From an uncultured Gemmiger sp. (GTDB lineage: Bacteria > Bacillota > Clostridia > Oscillospirales > Ruminococcaceae): a stretch of DNA of 64,000 nt. Below the pieces are notes generated by a model. The model saw nothing but the letters and a program-made list of their open reading frames with translations, did no database searches and was not told the DNA's origin. The DNA is taken from positions 62,001 to 126,000 of the forward strand of contig CALXHP010000001.1 in the NCBI GenBank assembly GCA_944388135.1, given 5' to 3'. Positions within the stretch are counted from its first letter, which is position 1. Each line of letters starts with the position of its first letter. Of the stretch, positions 33,275-41,802 are shown piece by piece. Both the position numbers and the translations under genes were made by a program.

Positions 33275-34213
33275 TCAGCCGGGCAGCCGGGCCCGCAAGC
33301 GCACCCACAGGGTGGCCAGCAGCGGCGGATGGGCGGCCGGCAGGCAGCAAAGCCGATGGACCTTGCCCGCCGGCGGGAATTTTCCGGCCCGGGTATAGCT
33401 GCGGTACAGCAGCTTGAGCTGGCGGTCCTTGGCGGCACCGGGCAGGTGCAGCACACAGACGGGGTCCAGCAGATAGTTGGTGGAAACAAAGTAGAAACGG
33501 CCGCCCAGCCAGTAGCGGAAGATATAGGCATTGGCCGCCCGCACCGGCTGACCGGCCAGCAGGCTGCGGTAGGCCGCGGCGCACCAGACGGCCTCATCCC
33601 CTTCTTTGGGGGTAATGCCCGCCGCCTGCAGAGCCGCAAAATATTCCCGGCAGTATTGCAAAAAAGCCTGCAGCCGGCCTTTGCTACCCGCCACCAGTTC
33701 CCCGCCGAAATGGGTCAGCACATGGGGAGCCCCGTCAGGGCAGATGGCATCATAGATGCGGGAGATGGCCTGGGCCATTCCCTGGCTGGCCGCGTGGGGT
33801 ACCTGATACAGCAGCACCGCTTCATCGGCCTCCCGCCAGAGATCGTCCAGGGGATACTGGCTGTAAGTGTCCAGGTCCAGCATGGCCGCCCGGGCAAAAT
33901 CCTTGTGGGCCAGCACCCACTCCATGGCGCACAGCTTATAGTAGGCCAGGGCCCAGTTGGTATCCGCCGGGACGCGGTAGCTTTCAAAGGGACATTCCCA
34001 CACTTCCACCCCGGCGGCGGTCAGCTGCCCCAGGTAAGGCTGGGGCAGCGGCACATTGGTGACCAGCGCCACCGTGCAGGACGGATTGCACACCTTGGCA
34101 CTGCACAGGGCCACCACCGTACAGCGGTCATAGACCTGGCGGCCCAGGTTGGCGGCGTCCCCCTCCCGGTAGCCTTCCAGCGTGGCAAAGGCGCCGAAAA
34201 TCAGGTTTTCCAT
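33275..34213 (-). CDS. Glycosyltransferase-like protein, GT8/GT-A type
   Basis: A 312-residue protein whose first 120 residues look like a GT-A nucleotide-sugar transferase: LVTNVPLPQPYL, then ALAYYKLCAMEWVL and MLDLDTYSQYPLDDLW, in which DLD would be the metal-binding DxD. FGGELVAGSKGRLQAFL and GDEAVWCAAAY (near 210) resemble acceptor-side motifs of nucleotide-diphospho-sugar transferases. Assignment is by pattern, and the sugar is unknown. ATG 34213 is preferred to GTG 34216 because AAGGGGG is 6 bases from the ATG. First gene of the minus operon. Confidence 0.55.
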   Translation of the reverse strand: MENLIFGAFATLEGYREGDAANLGRQVYDRCTVVALCSAKVCNPSCTVALVTNVPLPQPYLGQLTAAGVEVWECPFESYRVPADTNWALAYYKLCAMEWVLAHKDFARAAMLDLDTYSQYPLDDLWREADEAVLLYQVPHAASQGMAQAISRIYDAICPDGAPHVLTHFGGELVAGSKGRLQAFLQYCREYFAALQAAGITPKEGDEAVWCAAAYRSLLAGQPVRAANAYIFRYWLGGRFYFVSTNYLLDPVCVLHLPGAAKDRQLKLLYRSYTRAGKFPPAGKVHRLCCLPAAHPPLLATLWVRLRARLPG

Positions 34214-34412
34214 CACGGGCCCCCTTGTATTTCATAGTTACATTTATTATAAACGGTTTGAACGCCCTTGTCTATGGGCCCGTGGGGGCGGCCGGGTCCT
34301 TCCGCCCCGGAAAAAAGGGAAGAAACTGTCGAATCCCGCCTTGCCGAATCCTCCCCAACGCCGTATAATGAAAACAGATGTAAAATTTTTATGAAAGATG
34401 CAGGATCACTGT

Positions 34413-35822
34413 ATGGCCTTTTCCTCTGTACAATTTCTCTTTGTTTTTCTGCCCCTGGCGCTGGCGGTTTACTATCTGCTGCCCCGGCTGGCCCGCAATG
34501 CGGTCCTCTGCCTGTTCAGCCTGGTGTTCTTCGCCTGGTCCGGCCTGCGGGGTGCCGCCCTGCTGGTGGGCCTTGCGGCGGTAAACTGGCTGGGCGGTCT
34601 GGCCCTGAAGCGTTTTCCCGCCAAAAAGATATTGCTGACGCTGCTGGTTGTTCTGGACCTGGGGGTACTGGCTGTCTTTAAATATGCCGGTTTTGCCGCA
34701 GAAAGCGTCAACGCCCTTTTTCCCGGCCTGCTGCCGGTGATTGCCCCTGCCCTGCCCCTGGGCATCAGCTTCTATGTGTTCACCGCCATCGGCTACTGTG
34801 TGGACGTGTCCGCAGGGCATGTGCAGCCCGCCCGCAGTCCTTTGCAGTTTTTTGTATTTCTGGCTTTCTTCGGCCACGGTCCCTCCGGCCCCATCGTCCG
34901 GTACGGCCAGCAGCGTCCCATGCTGGACCCCCGGGGTGAACCCCGCCGGGTCACCGCCGACCGCTTTTGCTACGGCATCAAACGGTTCATCTTCGGCCTT
35001 TCCAAAAAGGCGCTTATCGCCGACCAGCTGGCCCTGATCTACCAGCGGGTGACCTCGGTCCCTGCCGCCACGGTCCCTGCCCCCATGCTGGTGCTGGGCT
35101 ACGTGGCCTATATGCTGCAACTCTACTTTGATTTTTCCGGCTACAGCGATATGGCCATCGGCATCGGCAGTTTCTTCGGGCTGGATCTGCCGGAGAACTT
35201 TGACTATCCCTATCTTGCCCAAAGTGTAAGCGAATACTGGCGCCGGTGGCACATTTCCCTGTCCAGCTGGTTCCGGGATTACCTCTATTTCCCTTTGGGG
35301 GGCAGCCACTGCAGCACCGCCCGCACCTGCCGCAATCTGCTCATCGTCTTTATCCTCACCGGCCTGTGGCACGGTGCGGCCTGGCAGTATGTGGTCTTTG
35401 GCCTGCTGCACGGTCTGCTCCTCTGCCTGGAGCGGCTGGGGCTGCGTTCCCTGCTGGAAAGGTTGCCGGCTCTTCTGCGGCACCTTTACACCGTAGTGGT
35501 CCTGTGGCTGACCCTGATCATCTTCGGTGCCCCGGGGCTGGCCCAGGGTCTGGGCACCCTGGCCGGTATCTTCCACTGGCAGGACGGTGACCCCGGCTAT
35601 ACCCTGGCCGCCTTTGCCGATGCCAAGCTGCTGCTGATCCTGGCGGGCGCCATCCTGCTCTGTGGCCCGGTGCAGGCCCTCTTCCCCCGGTGGAAAGAAG
35701 CTCTGTACAGCCGTCAGACCCCCGGCCTGCCCATGATGGCCGGGCTGCTGGTGCTCTTCTTCTTCAGCCTGATGCGGGTCACCGCCGGTACCTACAGCGC
35801 TTTCATCTACTTCCAGTTCTGA
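34413..35822 (+). CDS. MBOAT O-acyltransferase (AlgI/DltB-like)
   Basis: A 469-residue membrane enzyme moving acyl groups across or onto cell-surface glycans. About ten hydrophobic helices are visible. Signature regions: SVSEYWRRWHISLSSWFRDYLYFPLGG (near residues 275-300), with the first conserved His, and FILTGLWHGAAWQY (near 320), with the invariant MBOAT histidine. LQLYFDFSGYSDMAIG precedes them. AlgI-type length. ATG 34413 has AGGA upstream. The next gene is its usual AlgX/AlgJ-like partner, so O-acetylation of an envelope polymer is likely. Confidence 0.9.
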   Translation: MAFSSVQFLFVFLPLALAVYYLLPRLARNAVLCLFSLVFFAWSGLRGAALLVGLAAVNWLGGLALKRFPAKKILLTLLVVLDLGVLAVFKYAGFAAESVNALFPGLLPVIAPALPLGISFYVFTAIGYCVDVSAGHVQPARSPLQFFVFLAFFGHGPSGPIVRYGQQRPMLDPRGEPRRVTADRFCYGIKRFIFGLSKKALIADQLALIYQRVTSVPAATVPAPMLVLGYVAYMLQLYFDFSGYSDMAIGIGSFFGLDLPENFDYPYLAQSVSEYWRRWHISLSSWFRDYLYFPLGGSHCSTARTCRNLLIVFILTGLWHGAAWQYVVFGLLHGLLLCLERLGLRSLLERLPALLRHLYTVVVLWLTLIIFGAPGLAQGLGTLAGIFHWQDGDPGYTLAAFADAKLLLILAGAILLCGPVQALFPRWKEALYSRQTPGLPMMAGLLVLFFFSLMRVTAGTYSAFIYFQF

Positions 35823-35837
35823 GAGGAGGGATTTCCC

Positions 35838-36908
35838 ATGAAAAAGACAGCGCAAACCATTTTCATCGTGATCTTCTGCGGGGTTCTGGGACTTTCCTTC
35901 GCCGTGTTCAACATTTTTTCCAAGCAGTTGTCCATGGACAGCCACGAAAACCGCCTGATGACCGGCCTGCCCCAGGTGCTGCAAAGTCCCCTGCGGGAGC
36001 TGAGCAAAAATCTGGACAACTTCTTTGTGGACAACTCCCCTTTCCGGTACCAGTTCGTACTGCTCAATGCCGGGCTGGATTATAAACTGTTCGGTACCAG
36101 CCAGAGTGACCAGGTGCTGCCGGGCAAGGACGGCTGGCTTTTTTACAAGGACGGCCCCACCGCCGCCCAGCCGGTGGCCAACTACCAGGGGCTGACCGTC
36201 ATTGACGACAGCGACGAAACGCTGGCCCATGCCAGCGCCGCCCTGCAGATCCTCAGCGACGACCTGGCGGAAAACGGCTGCACCCTGGTGCTGGATCTGA
36301 CCCCCAGCAAGGACCGCATCTACCGGGAATATATGCCGGACGGCTACCCCATCGTCAATGAGGAAAACCGCACCGACCGGCTGGCCGCCTATCTCCAGTC
36401 CCACACCACCGTGCCGGTGGTATGGCAGTACGACACCCTGCGCAGCCAGGCCCGGCTCTACCCCGACCGGCTGCTCTACTACAAGACCGATACCCACTGG
36501 AATTCGGTGGGTGCCCTGATCGGGCTGGACGGCATCTTTGAGGCTTTGGGTATGCCCACCCTGGCCCCGGAGGAATATCCCGTGCAGGCCAGCGGCACCA
36601 CCACCGGGGATATGGCCAACGTGGCGGCCCTTTACGCCGTGCTGCCCCCCGAGACCACTTACGAGGTACCGGGCTATGATACCCTGTTCGAGAAGGACGA
36701 CCGCATCGTGCGGGTGATCGGGGATTCCTTCAGCGAATACTATATGCCCTACCTGGAAAGCCGGTTTGCCGGCTGCTGGCGGGAACACATCGACACCTTT
36801 GACCCGGTCATCGCCGAGCAGCCCGGCTGCGACATTCTGATCCTGGAATTCAACGAGCGCAGCCTGGACACCCTGCTTTCCATTCTGGAAAACTTCTACC
36901 CCGCCTGA
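35838..36908 (+). CDS. DHHW/AlgX-like exported acetylation protein
   Basis: A 356-residue protein with one N-terminal membrane helix (residues 5-27) and an extracytoplasmic SGNH-like domain. Motifs: the Asp-His pair in KTDTHWNSVGAL near 215 and the serine in VIGDSFSEYY near 295, as in AlgJ/AlgX and DHHW proteins, which complete O-acetyl transfer outside the cell. NFFVDNSPFRYQF and GKDGWLFY are family-typical. Encoded 15 bases after the MBOAT gene with a clean ribosome site; the two should form one machine. Confidence 0.85.
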   Translation: MKKTAQTIFIVIFCGVLGLSFAVFNIFSKQLSMDSHENRLMTGLPQVLQSPLRELSKNLDNFFVDNSPFRYQFVLLNAGLDYKLFGTSQSDQVLPGKDGWLFYKDGPTAAQPVANYQGLTVIDDSDETLAHASAALQILSDDLAENGCTLVLDLTPSKDRIYREYMPDGYPIVNEENRTDRLAAYLQSHTTVPVVWQYDTLRSQARLYPDRLLYYKTDTHWNSVGALIGLDGIFEALGMPTLAPEEYPVQASGTTTGDMANVAALYAVLPPETTYEVPGYDTLFEKDDRIVRVIGDSFSEYYMPYLESRFAGCWREHIDTFDPVIAEQPGCDILILEFNERSLDTLLSILENFYPA

Positions 36909-36913
36909 ACCGC

Positions 36914-36948
36914 AAAAGAGGCATCCCACAGGGGGATGCCTCTTTTTT
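36914..36948. terminator. Bidirectional terminator
   Basis: Fourteen-base stem AAAAGAGGCATCCC with its complement, 5-base loop and T-run. Confidence 0.92.
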
Positions 36949-37768
36949 ATTTCGTTTCGGCGCTGCGCTGGGCGATGCCCAGATCGGCCAGAATATCGGT
37001 ACGGGAATCCAGCGCCATGGCCGCGATCCGCCGGATGCGCTCCGGCGTCATATAGGGGGTCAGACCGCTGATGGAGAAGGCGCTTTCCGCCCGGCCGTCC
37101 GGCCCCGGAATGGCCACTGCCACACACCGTACCCCCAGTTCGTTTTCTTCATCGTCAATGGCGTACCCACTGGTCCGCACCTCCTCCAGCTGCTCCTGCA
37201 GCTGGGCCAGGTCGGTCACCGTGCGGTCGGTCAACTTCCGGGGACGGCTGTGGGCCCAGACGTTTTCCACTTCCTCCGGGGGCAGGGTGGCCAGAATGGC
37301 CTTGCCCACGCCAGTACAGTACAGCGGGCTGCGCAGCCCCACCCGGCTGGACATCCGCATGGGGCCGTTCTCCGTCTTATAGATATAGACGATGTCCTGC
37401 CCGTCCCGGATGACCAGGTGCACTGCTTCCCCGGTGCGCTGGGCCAATCGCTCCAGATGTGCTTTGGCTACCCCCATAATGTCCATACTGTTCACGATGC
37501 CGCTGGACAGCTCGAACATTTTCAGTGTGAGCCGGTACCGCCCGGTGGCCTCATCCTGCACCACATACCCCAGCCCCACCAGGCTGGCCAGCAGCCGGTG
37601 CACCGTACTTTTTGCCAGGTCGGTATCCTGGGCGAGCCTTTGCAGGCTGGCCCCCGCCGGGTGGGCCGCCAGCTGCTCGATCAGCGCAAAAATGCGCTCC
37701 ACACTTTGTACTCCGTTCTTTTCCGTCGCAAAACGCCCCCTCTTCGCAAAATTTAACAATTTATTCAT
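36947..37768 (-). CDS. IclR family transcriptional regulator (KdgR-like)
   Basis: A 273-residue regulator: winged HTH at residues about 20-80 (GVQSVERIFALIEQL...LAKSTVHRLLASLVGLGYV) and an IclR effector domain at about 95-260 (GEAVHLVIRDGQDIVYI, YCTGVGKAILATLP, GYAIDDEENELGVRCVAVAI, FSISGL). It is divergent from the KDPG aldolase and KDG kinase genes across 258 bases that hold a dyad operator candidate, so it most likely responds to KDG or a uronate intermediate. The ATG at 37768 has AAAAGGT upstream; the first 17 residues are a non-conserved extension. Confidence 0.87.
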   Translation of the reverse strand: MNKLLNFAKRGRFATEKNGVQSVERIFALIEQLAAHPAGASLQRLAQDTDLAKSTVHRLLASLVGLGYVVQDEATGRYRLTLKMFELSSGIVNSMDIMGVAKAHLERLAQRTGEAVHLVIRDGQDIVYIYKTENGPMRMSSRVGLRSPLYCTGVGKAILATLPPEEVENVWAHSRPRKLTDRTVTDLAQLQEQLEEVRTSGYAIDDEENELGVRCVAVAIPGPDGRAESAFSISGLTPYMTPERIRRIAAMALDSRTDILADLGIAQRSAETK

Positions 37769-37800
37769 ATTTTACCTTTTGGCATATTTTCGGCGTTCAT

Positions 37801-37817
37801 GTTCCGCATTATGGAAC
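37801..37817. promoter_or_regulatory. Candidate IclR operator
   Basis: Dyad GTTCC-N7-GGAAC between the divergent genes. A degenerate second copy on the other strand lies at about 37855-37871. Both sit between the regulator start and the aldolase promoter. Confidence 0.5.
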
Positions 37818-37921
37818 GATTATAGCAGGGAGAGCCCCAATTTGCAACCCCTATGCCGAATGGCGGAATCCCCGGCTTTTACAACAAAAAATGTGCGTTC
37901 ATCGCTGTATATTTTGCCCGA

Positions 37922-37950
37922 TTGACGGGTCAACCGCCGACGGATATAAT
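37922..37950 (+). promoter_or_regulatory. Promoter of the KDPG aldolase - KDG kinase genes
   Basis: TTGACG (37922-37927) and TATAAT (37945-37950), spacer 17 bases. Confidence 0.75.
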
Positions 37951-38026
37951 TATAGTAAACACGTGCGCAGGGGCGCGCCGGGCCTGCCGGCGGCATTGCG
38001 CACCGAACCAGTGAAGGAGAATTGTT

Positions 38027-38989
38027 ATGAATCCTGTTGTACAGCGTGTATACGAGATCGGTATCATTCCGGTCATTGCCTTCAACAGTGTGGACGAGGC
38101 TCTGCCCCTGTGCAAGGCCCTGATGGACGGCGGTCTGCCCGCCGCTGAGGTCACCTTCCGCACCGCCTGTGCCGAAGAGTGCATCAAGAAGATCCACGAG
38201 GAGCTGCCCGACATGCTGCTGGGCGCCGGCACCGTGCTGACCACCGACCAGGCTGACCGTGCCATGGCCGCGGGTGCTTCTTTCATCGTTTCTCCGGGCT
38301 TCGACCCCAACGTCACCAAGCACGTCTTTGACAAGGGCGGCCTGATGATGCCCGGTACCTGCAGCGCCGGTGAGATGCAGCAGGCCATGAACCTGGGCTG
38401 CGAGGCCATCAAGTTCTTCCCTGCCGAGGCAAACGGCGGCGTGGGCATGCTGAAGAACATCGGCGGCGCTTTGAAGAACTGCAAGTGGATGTGCACCGGC
38501 GGCATCAACGCCAAGAACGTCAATGAGTACCTGGGCTACGACAAGATCTTTGCTGTGGGCGGCACCTGGATGTGCAAGAGCGACAAGATCAAAGCCGGCG
38601 CCTGGGACGAGATCACCGCCATGTGCCGTGAGGCTGTGGACACCATGCTGGGCCTGGAGCTGGGCCACATCGGCATCAACTGCGCCGACGAAGCCGAAGC
38701 CGCCAAGACCGCCGAGGTCCTGGGCAGCCTGCTGAGCATGGCCATCAAGCCGGGCAACAGCAGCATCTTTGTGGGCAAGAAGGAATTCGAGATCATGAAG
38801 AAGCCCGGCCGCGGCACCCATGGTCACATTGCCATCCTGACCAACAACGTGGACCGCGCCGTCTATCATCTGGGCCGCCGCGGCGTCAAGTTCGATATGG
38901 ACAGCAAGAAGGTCAAGGACGGCAAGACCACTGCCATCTACTTTGCGGATGAAGTGGCCGGCTTCGCCCTCCACCTGGTGCAGCGCTGA
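38027..38989 (+). CDS. eda: KDPG/KHG aldolase fused to a C-terminal VOC-like domain
   Basis: A 320-residue protein. Residues 1-205 are a class I KDPG aldolase: catalytic Glu41 in AAEVTFRT, GAGTVLT near 67-72, and the Schiff-base Lys129 in CEAIKFFPAE. From about residue 210 a second domain begins (LELGHIGINCADEAEAAKTAEVLGSLL, then THGHIAILTNNVDRAVYHLGRRG and IYFADEVAGFALHLVQ), patterned like the vicinal-oxygen-chelate/glyoxalase fold. Ordinary Eda ends near 210 residues, so this is a fusion; the extra domain's role is unknown. Codon use is strongly biased, suggesting high expression. GAAGGAG lies upstream. Confidence 0.88.
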   Translation: MNPVVQRVYEIGIIPVIAFNSVDEALPLCKALMDGGLPAAEVTFRTACAEECIKKIHEELPDMLLGAGTVLTTDQADRAMAAGASFIVSPGFDPNVTKHVFDKGGLMMPGTCSAGEMQQAMNLGCEAIKFFPAEANGGVGMLKNIGGALKNCKWMCTGGINAKNVNEYLGYDKIFAVGGTWMCKSDKIKAGAWDEITAMCREAVDTMLGLELGHIGINCADEAEAAKTAEVLGSLLSMAIKPGNSSIFVGKKEFEIMKKPGRGTHGHIAILTNNVDRAVYHLGRRGVKFDMDSKKVKDGKTTAIYFADEVAGFALHLVQR

Positions 38990-39057
38990 TCGCGCCTGCC
39001 CCTCCCCCCCCCTTTAACGTGTTTGCAAAAATATACTAACTATAAAAGGAGTTCTCC

Positions 39058-40083
39058 ATGAAAGTCGTTACTCTCGGTGAAATCATGATCCGTCTGCAGC
39101 CCTACGATCATCTGCGCTTTGTCCAGACCGATACCCTGCAGTACACCTACGGCGGCGGCGAGGCCAACGTGGCTGTCTCTCTGGCCAACTACGGCATCGA
39201 TGTTGCCTTCGTGACCAAGCTGCCCACCCATGCCATCGGCCAGGCCGGCGTCAACGCCCTGCGCCGCTACGGCGTGGACACCAGCAAGATCACCCGCGGC
39301 GGTGACCGTGTTGGCATCTACTTCAACGAGAAGGGCGCTTCTCAGCGTGGTTCCGTCTGCATCTATGACCGTGCCCATTCCGCCATGGCCGATGCTACCG
39401 TTGCCGACTTCGACTTCGACGCCATCTTCGAGGGCGTGGACTGGTTCCACTTCACCGGCATCACCCCGGCCCTGGGCCCCAATGTGGTGGAGATCTGCCT
39501 GGCTGCCTGCAAGGCTGCCAAGGCCCACGGCGCCAAGATCAGCTGCGACCTGAACTACCGCGGCAAGCTGTGGACCCGCGAGCAGGCCCGTGAAGCCATG
39601 AGCAAGCTCTGCGAGTACGTGGACGTCTGCATCTCCAACGAGGAGGATGCCAAGGACGTCTTTGGCATCGAGGCTGAGGCCACCGACATCTACGCCGGCG
39701 AGATCAACCGCGAAGGCTACAAGAGCGTTGCCAAGCAGCTGGCCGACAAGTTCGGTTTCGAGAAGGTTGCCATCACCCTGCGTGAGAGCCATTCCGCTTC
39801 CGACAACGGCTGGAGCGCCATGCTCTACGACGTTGCCTCCAACGAGTACGCTTTCAGCAAGAAGTACGAGCTGCGCATCGTGGACCGCGTCGGCGGCGGC
39901 GACAGCTTCGGCGGCGGCCTGATCTACTCCCTGCTGAACGGCAAGTCCACCCAGGACGCCGTGGAATTCGCTGTGGCTGCTTCTGCCCTGAAGCACTCCA
40001 TCGAGGGCGACTTCAACATGGTCACCGTCTCCGAGGTGGAGAAGCTGGCCGGTGGCGACGGTTCCGGCCGTATCCAGCGCTGA
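39058..40083 (+). CDS. kdgK: 2-keto-3-deoxygluconate kinase, PfkB family
   Basis: Phosphorylates KDG to KDPG, the substrate of the preceding aldolase. The 341-residue ribokinase-fold protein has GEIMIRLQPYDHLRFVQ at the start, YGGGEANVAVSLANYG near 31-46 and the PfkB signature DRVGGGDSFGGGLIYS near 278, with the catalytic aspartate in GGDSF. CDLNYRGKLW near 162 is typical of KDG kinases. Codon bias is strong as in eda. The 68-base gap contains a run of nine C residues (39004-39012). Ends at a terminator. Confidence 0.87.
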   Translation: MKVVTLGEIMIRLQPYDHLRFVQTDTLQYTYGGGEANVAVSLANYGIDVAFVTKLPTHAIGQAGVNALRRYGVDTSKITRGGDRVGIYFNEKGASQRGSVCIYDRAHSAMADATVADFDFDAIFEGVDWFHFTGITPALGPNVVEICLAACKAAKAHGAKISCDLNYRGKLWTREQAREAMSKLCEYVDVCISNEEDAKDVFGIEAEATDIYAGEINREGYKSVAKQLADKFGFEKVAITLRESHSASDNGWSAMLYDVASNEYAFSKKYELRIVDRVGGGDSFGGGLIYSLLNGKSTQDAVEFAVAASALKHSIEGDFNMVTVSEVEKLAGGDGSGRIQR

Positions 40084-40103
40084 TTGTTCCCATAGCTTTT
40101 TCC

Positions 40104-40138
40104 GAAGAGGTCCGCATCCGCGGATCTCTTCTTTTTTT
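40104..40138 (+). terminator. Terminator after kdgK
   Basis: Twelve-base stem GAAGAGGTCCGC with its complement (one G-U), 4-base loop, then seven T residues. Confidence 0.9.
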
Positions 40139-40144
40139 GCGGCA

Positions 40145-40179
40145 ATTGTCAACCCTTATTGCCCTTTCGCGTTGACATT
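40145..40179. promoter_or_regulatory. Biotin operator (BirA site)
   Basis: ATTGTCAAC (40145-40153) and GTTGACATT (40171-40179) form a long-spaced dyad with 17 bases between arms, close to the Firmicutes BirA consensus (TTGTNAAC, 14-16 bases, GTTNACAA). The right arm is the -35 of the birA promoter, giving autorepression by BirA with biotinyl-AMP. Confidence 0.8.
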
Positions 40180-40201
40180 TCTTTTTCCCCGCCGCTATAC
40201 T
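40172..40201 (+). promoter_or_regulatory. birA-bioY promoter
   Basis: TTGACA (40172-40177) and TATACT (40196-40201), spacer 18 bases, overlapping the BirA operator. Confidence 0.75.
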
Positions 40202-40235
40202 GAAAAGGCAGTGCAGCAAAAAGGAGGGGTGCCCG

Positions 40236-41222
40236 TTGGTAAAGTCTCAGGTGCTGGCCGCGCTGGATGCCGCCCGGGGCAGGTATCTGTCCGGGCAGGA
40301 ACTGGCTGCCCGGCTGGGGGTCAGCCGGACCGCCGTCTGGAAGGCGGTGGCCGCTCTGCGGGCCGACGGCATTCCCATTGAAGCGGTGACCAACCGGGGG
40401 TATTCCCTGCCCGCCGATGCGGACCTGCTCCGCGCCGATGCCGTCACCGCCCTGCTGGACCCCGCTGTGGCCCAGGCACTGGAAATTGAAGTCTACGACC
40501 GGCTGCCCGGCACCAACGCCGCGCTGCGCAGCCGTGCCGCCGATCACGCCCCCGAGGGGCTGGTGCTCATTGCCCAGGCGCAATCCGCCGGGCGGGGGCG
40601 CAGCGGACGCAGCTTCTTTTCCCCTCCGGGCGGGCTGTATATGAGCCTTCTGGTGCGTCCCGATTTTGGGGCCCGGCAGGCCGTCTATCTTACGGTGATG
40701 ACAGCTGTGGCCGCTGCCCGGGCCTGTGAGTCCCTCTGCAAAACGCCCATTCAGATCAAATGGGTCAACGACCTGTGGAAGGACGGCAGAAAGATCTGCG
40801 GCATCCTTACCGAAGCGGCCATGGATGTGGAATCCGGCCTGCTGGAGTATGCCATCGTAGGTCCCGGCTTCAATCTGGTCCCCCCACCGGAGGGGTGGCC
40901 CGCTGAGCTGGCGGACATTGCGGGGAGCCTGTTCGATACAGCTCCGCCCCCCGGTGCCCGTGCCCGGCTGGCTGCCGCTTTTCTCAACGAATTCTGGCCT
41001 CTCTACCGCAGCGGACGCAGGCAGGCTTATCTGCCCGACTACCGGGCCCGCCAGGCCCTGCCGGGGCGTCATGTACAGGTCCTTCCCGGCCGCGCCGACG
41101 CCTATGGCGCCACGGTGCTGGGGGTGGACGAGGAGTGCCGCCTGCTGGTACGTCCCGACGGGCAGTCCCGCACCGTCGCGCTGAGCAGCGGGGAAGTCCG
41201 GATTCTTCCGGAACAGAAATGA
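40236..41222 (+). CDS. birA: Bifunctional biotin ligase / biotin repressor
   Basis: A 328-residue group II BirA. The N-terminal HTH (residues 1-65) includes SGQELAARLGVSRTAVWKAVAAL. The ligase core has AQSAGRGRSGRSFFSPPGGLYMSLLVRP (near 115-140, biotinoyl-AMP loop) and IQIKWVNDLWKDGRKICGILTEA (near 170-190, substrate Lys). A C-terminal SH3-like cap ends the protein. It attaches biotin to carboxylases and represses biotin genes. The TTG at 40236 is the start: AAGGAGGGG is about 8 bases upstream. Operon with bioY. Confidence 0.92.
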   Translation: MVKSQVLAALDAARGRYLSGQELAARLGVSRTAVWKAVAALRADGIPIEAVTNRGYSLPADADLLRADAVTALLDPAVAQALEIEVYDRLPGTNAALRSRAADHAPEGLVLIAQAQSAGRGRSGRSFFSPPGGLYMSLLVRPDFGARQAVYLTVMTAVAAARACESLCKTPIQIKWVNDLWKDGRKICGILTEAAMDVESGLLEYAIVGPGFNLVPPPEGWPAELADIAGSLFDTAPPPGARARLAAAFLNEFWPLYRSGRRQAYLPDYRARQALPGRHVQVLPGRADAYGATVLGVDEECRLLVRPDGQSRTVALSSGEVRILPEQK

Positions 41223-41253
41223 TACAACCCTATTGCGAAAGGAAGTTTTTTAT

Positions 41254-41802
41254 ATGCAAACCAGCTCTACCGCCCGTGTCCGCCATCTGGTGCTCTGTGC
41301 CCTCTTTGCCGCCCTGACAGCCGTCTGCAGCCAGATCGCCATTCCCATGCCCTGGGGTGTGCCCATCAACCTGGCCGTCTTTGCCGCCTGCATGGCGGGC
41401 AGCATGCTGGGGCCGCTCTGGGGCACCGTCAGTCTGGTGGTCTATGTGGCGCTGGCTGCCATCGGTGTACCGGTACTGGCCGGTTTTCAGGGCGGTCCTG
41501 CCGCCATCTTCGGGAAAACCGGCGGCTATGCAGTGGGCTACATTCTCACGGCACTGCTCACCGGTCTGCTGGCCAGGGTGCTGGGCCGCCGTTTCTGGCC
41601 CCTCTGCCTTTCCATGGCCGTGGGCTGTCTGGCCTGCTACGCCCTGGGCACCCAGTGGTTTATCATCCTGACCCACAGCCCGCTGGAAACCGCCCTGACC
41701 CTCTGTGTGCTGCCTTATCTGCCTGCCGACGCCCTGAAAATCGGGCTGGCTGCCCTGCTGACCATCCAGCTGGACCGCCGCCTGCCCCATGGCCTGGTTT
41801 AA
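41254..41802 (+). CDS. bioY: Biotin transporter substrate-binding subunit
   Basis: A 182-residue integral protein with six hydrophobic segments, the S component of a biotin ECF transporter. Typical BioY regions: ALFAALTAVCSQIAIPMPWGVPINLAVFA near the N terminus, GAPVFAGFQGG-like segment as GVPVLAGFQGGPAAIFGKTGGYAVGY near 78-104, and YLPADALKIGLAALL near the end. No EcfA/EcfT genes are nearby, so it uses a shared energising module. It follows birA by 31 bases with AAAGGAAG upstream and should be BirA-regulated. Confidence 0.9.
   Translation: MQTSSTARVRHLVLCALFAALTAVCSQIAIPMPWGVPINLAVFAACMAGSMLGPLWGTVSLVVYVALAAIGVPVLAGFQGGPAAIFGKTGGYAVGYILTALLTGLLARVLGRRFWPLCLSMAVGCLACYALGTQWFIILTHSPLETALTLCVLPYLPADALKIGLAALLTIQLDRRLPHGLV

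Noticed and set aside
31028..34237. A very long open frame (1069 codons) on the plus strand
   Set aside because: It runs antisense to four well-supported minus-strand genes, has no family-like sequence and is expected in GC-rich coding DNA when the real frame uses G/C-ending codons.
39004..39012. Run of nine C residues between eda and kdgK, possibly phase-variable
   Set aside because: It lies in an intergenic stretch with no promoter spacing or reading frame that it would switch, so a phase-variation claim is not supported.
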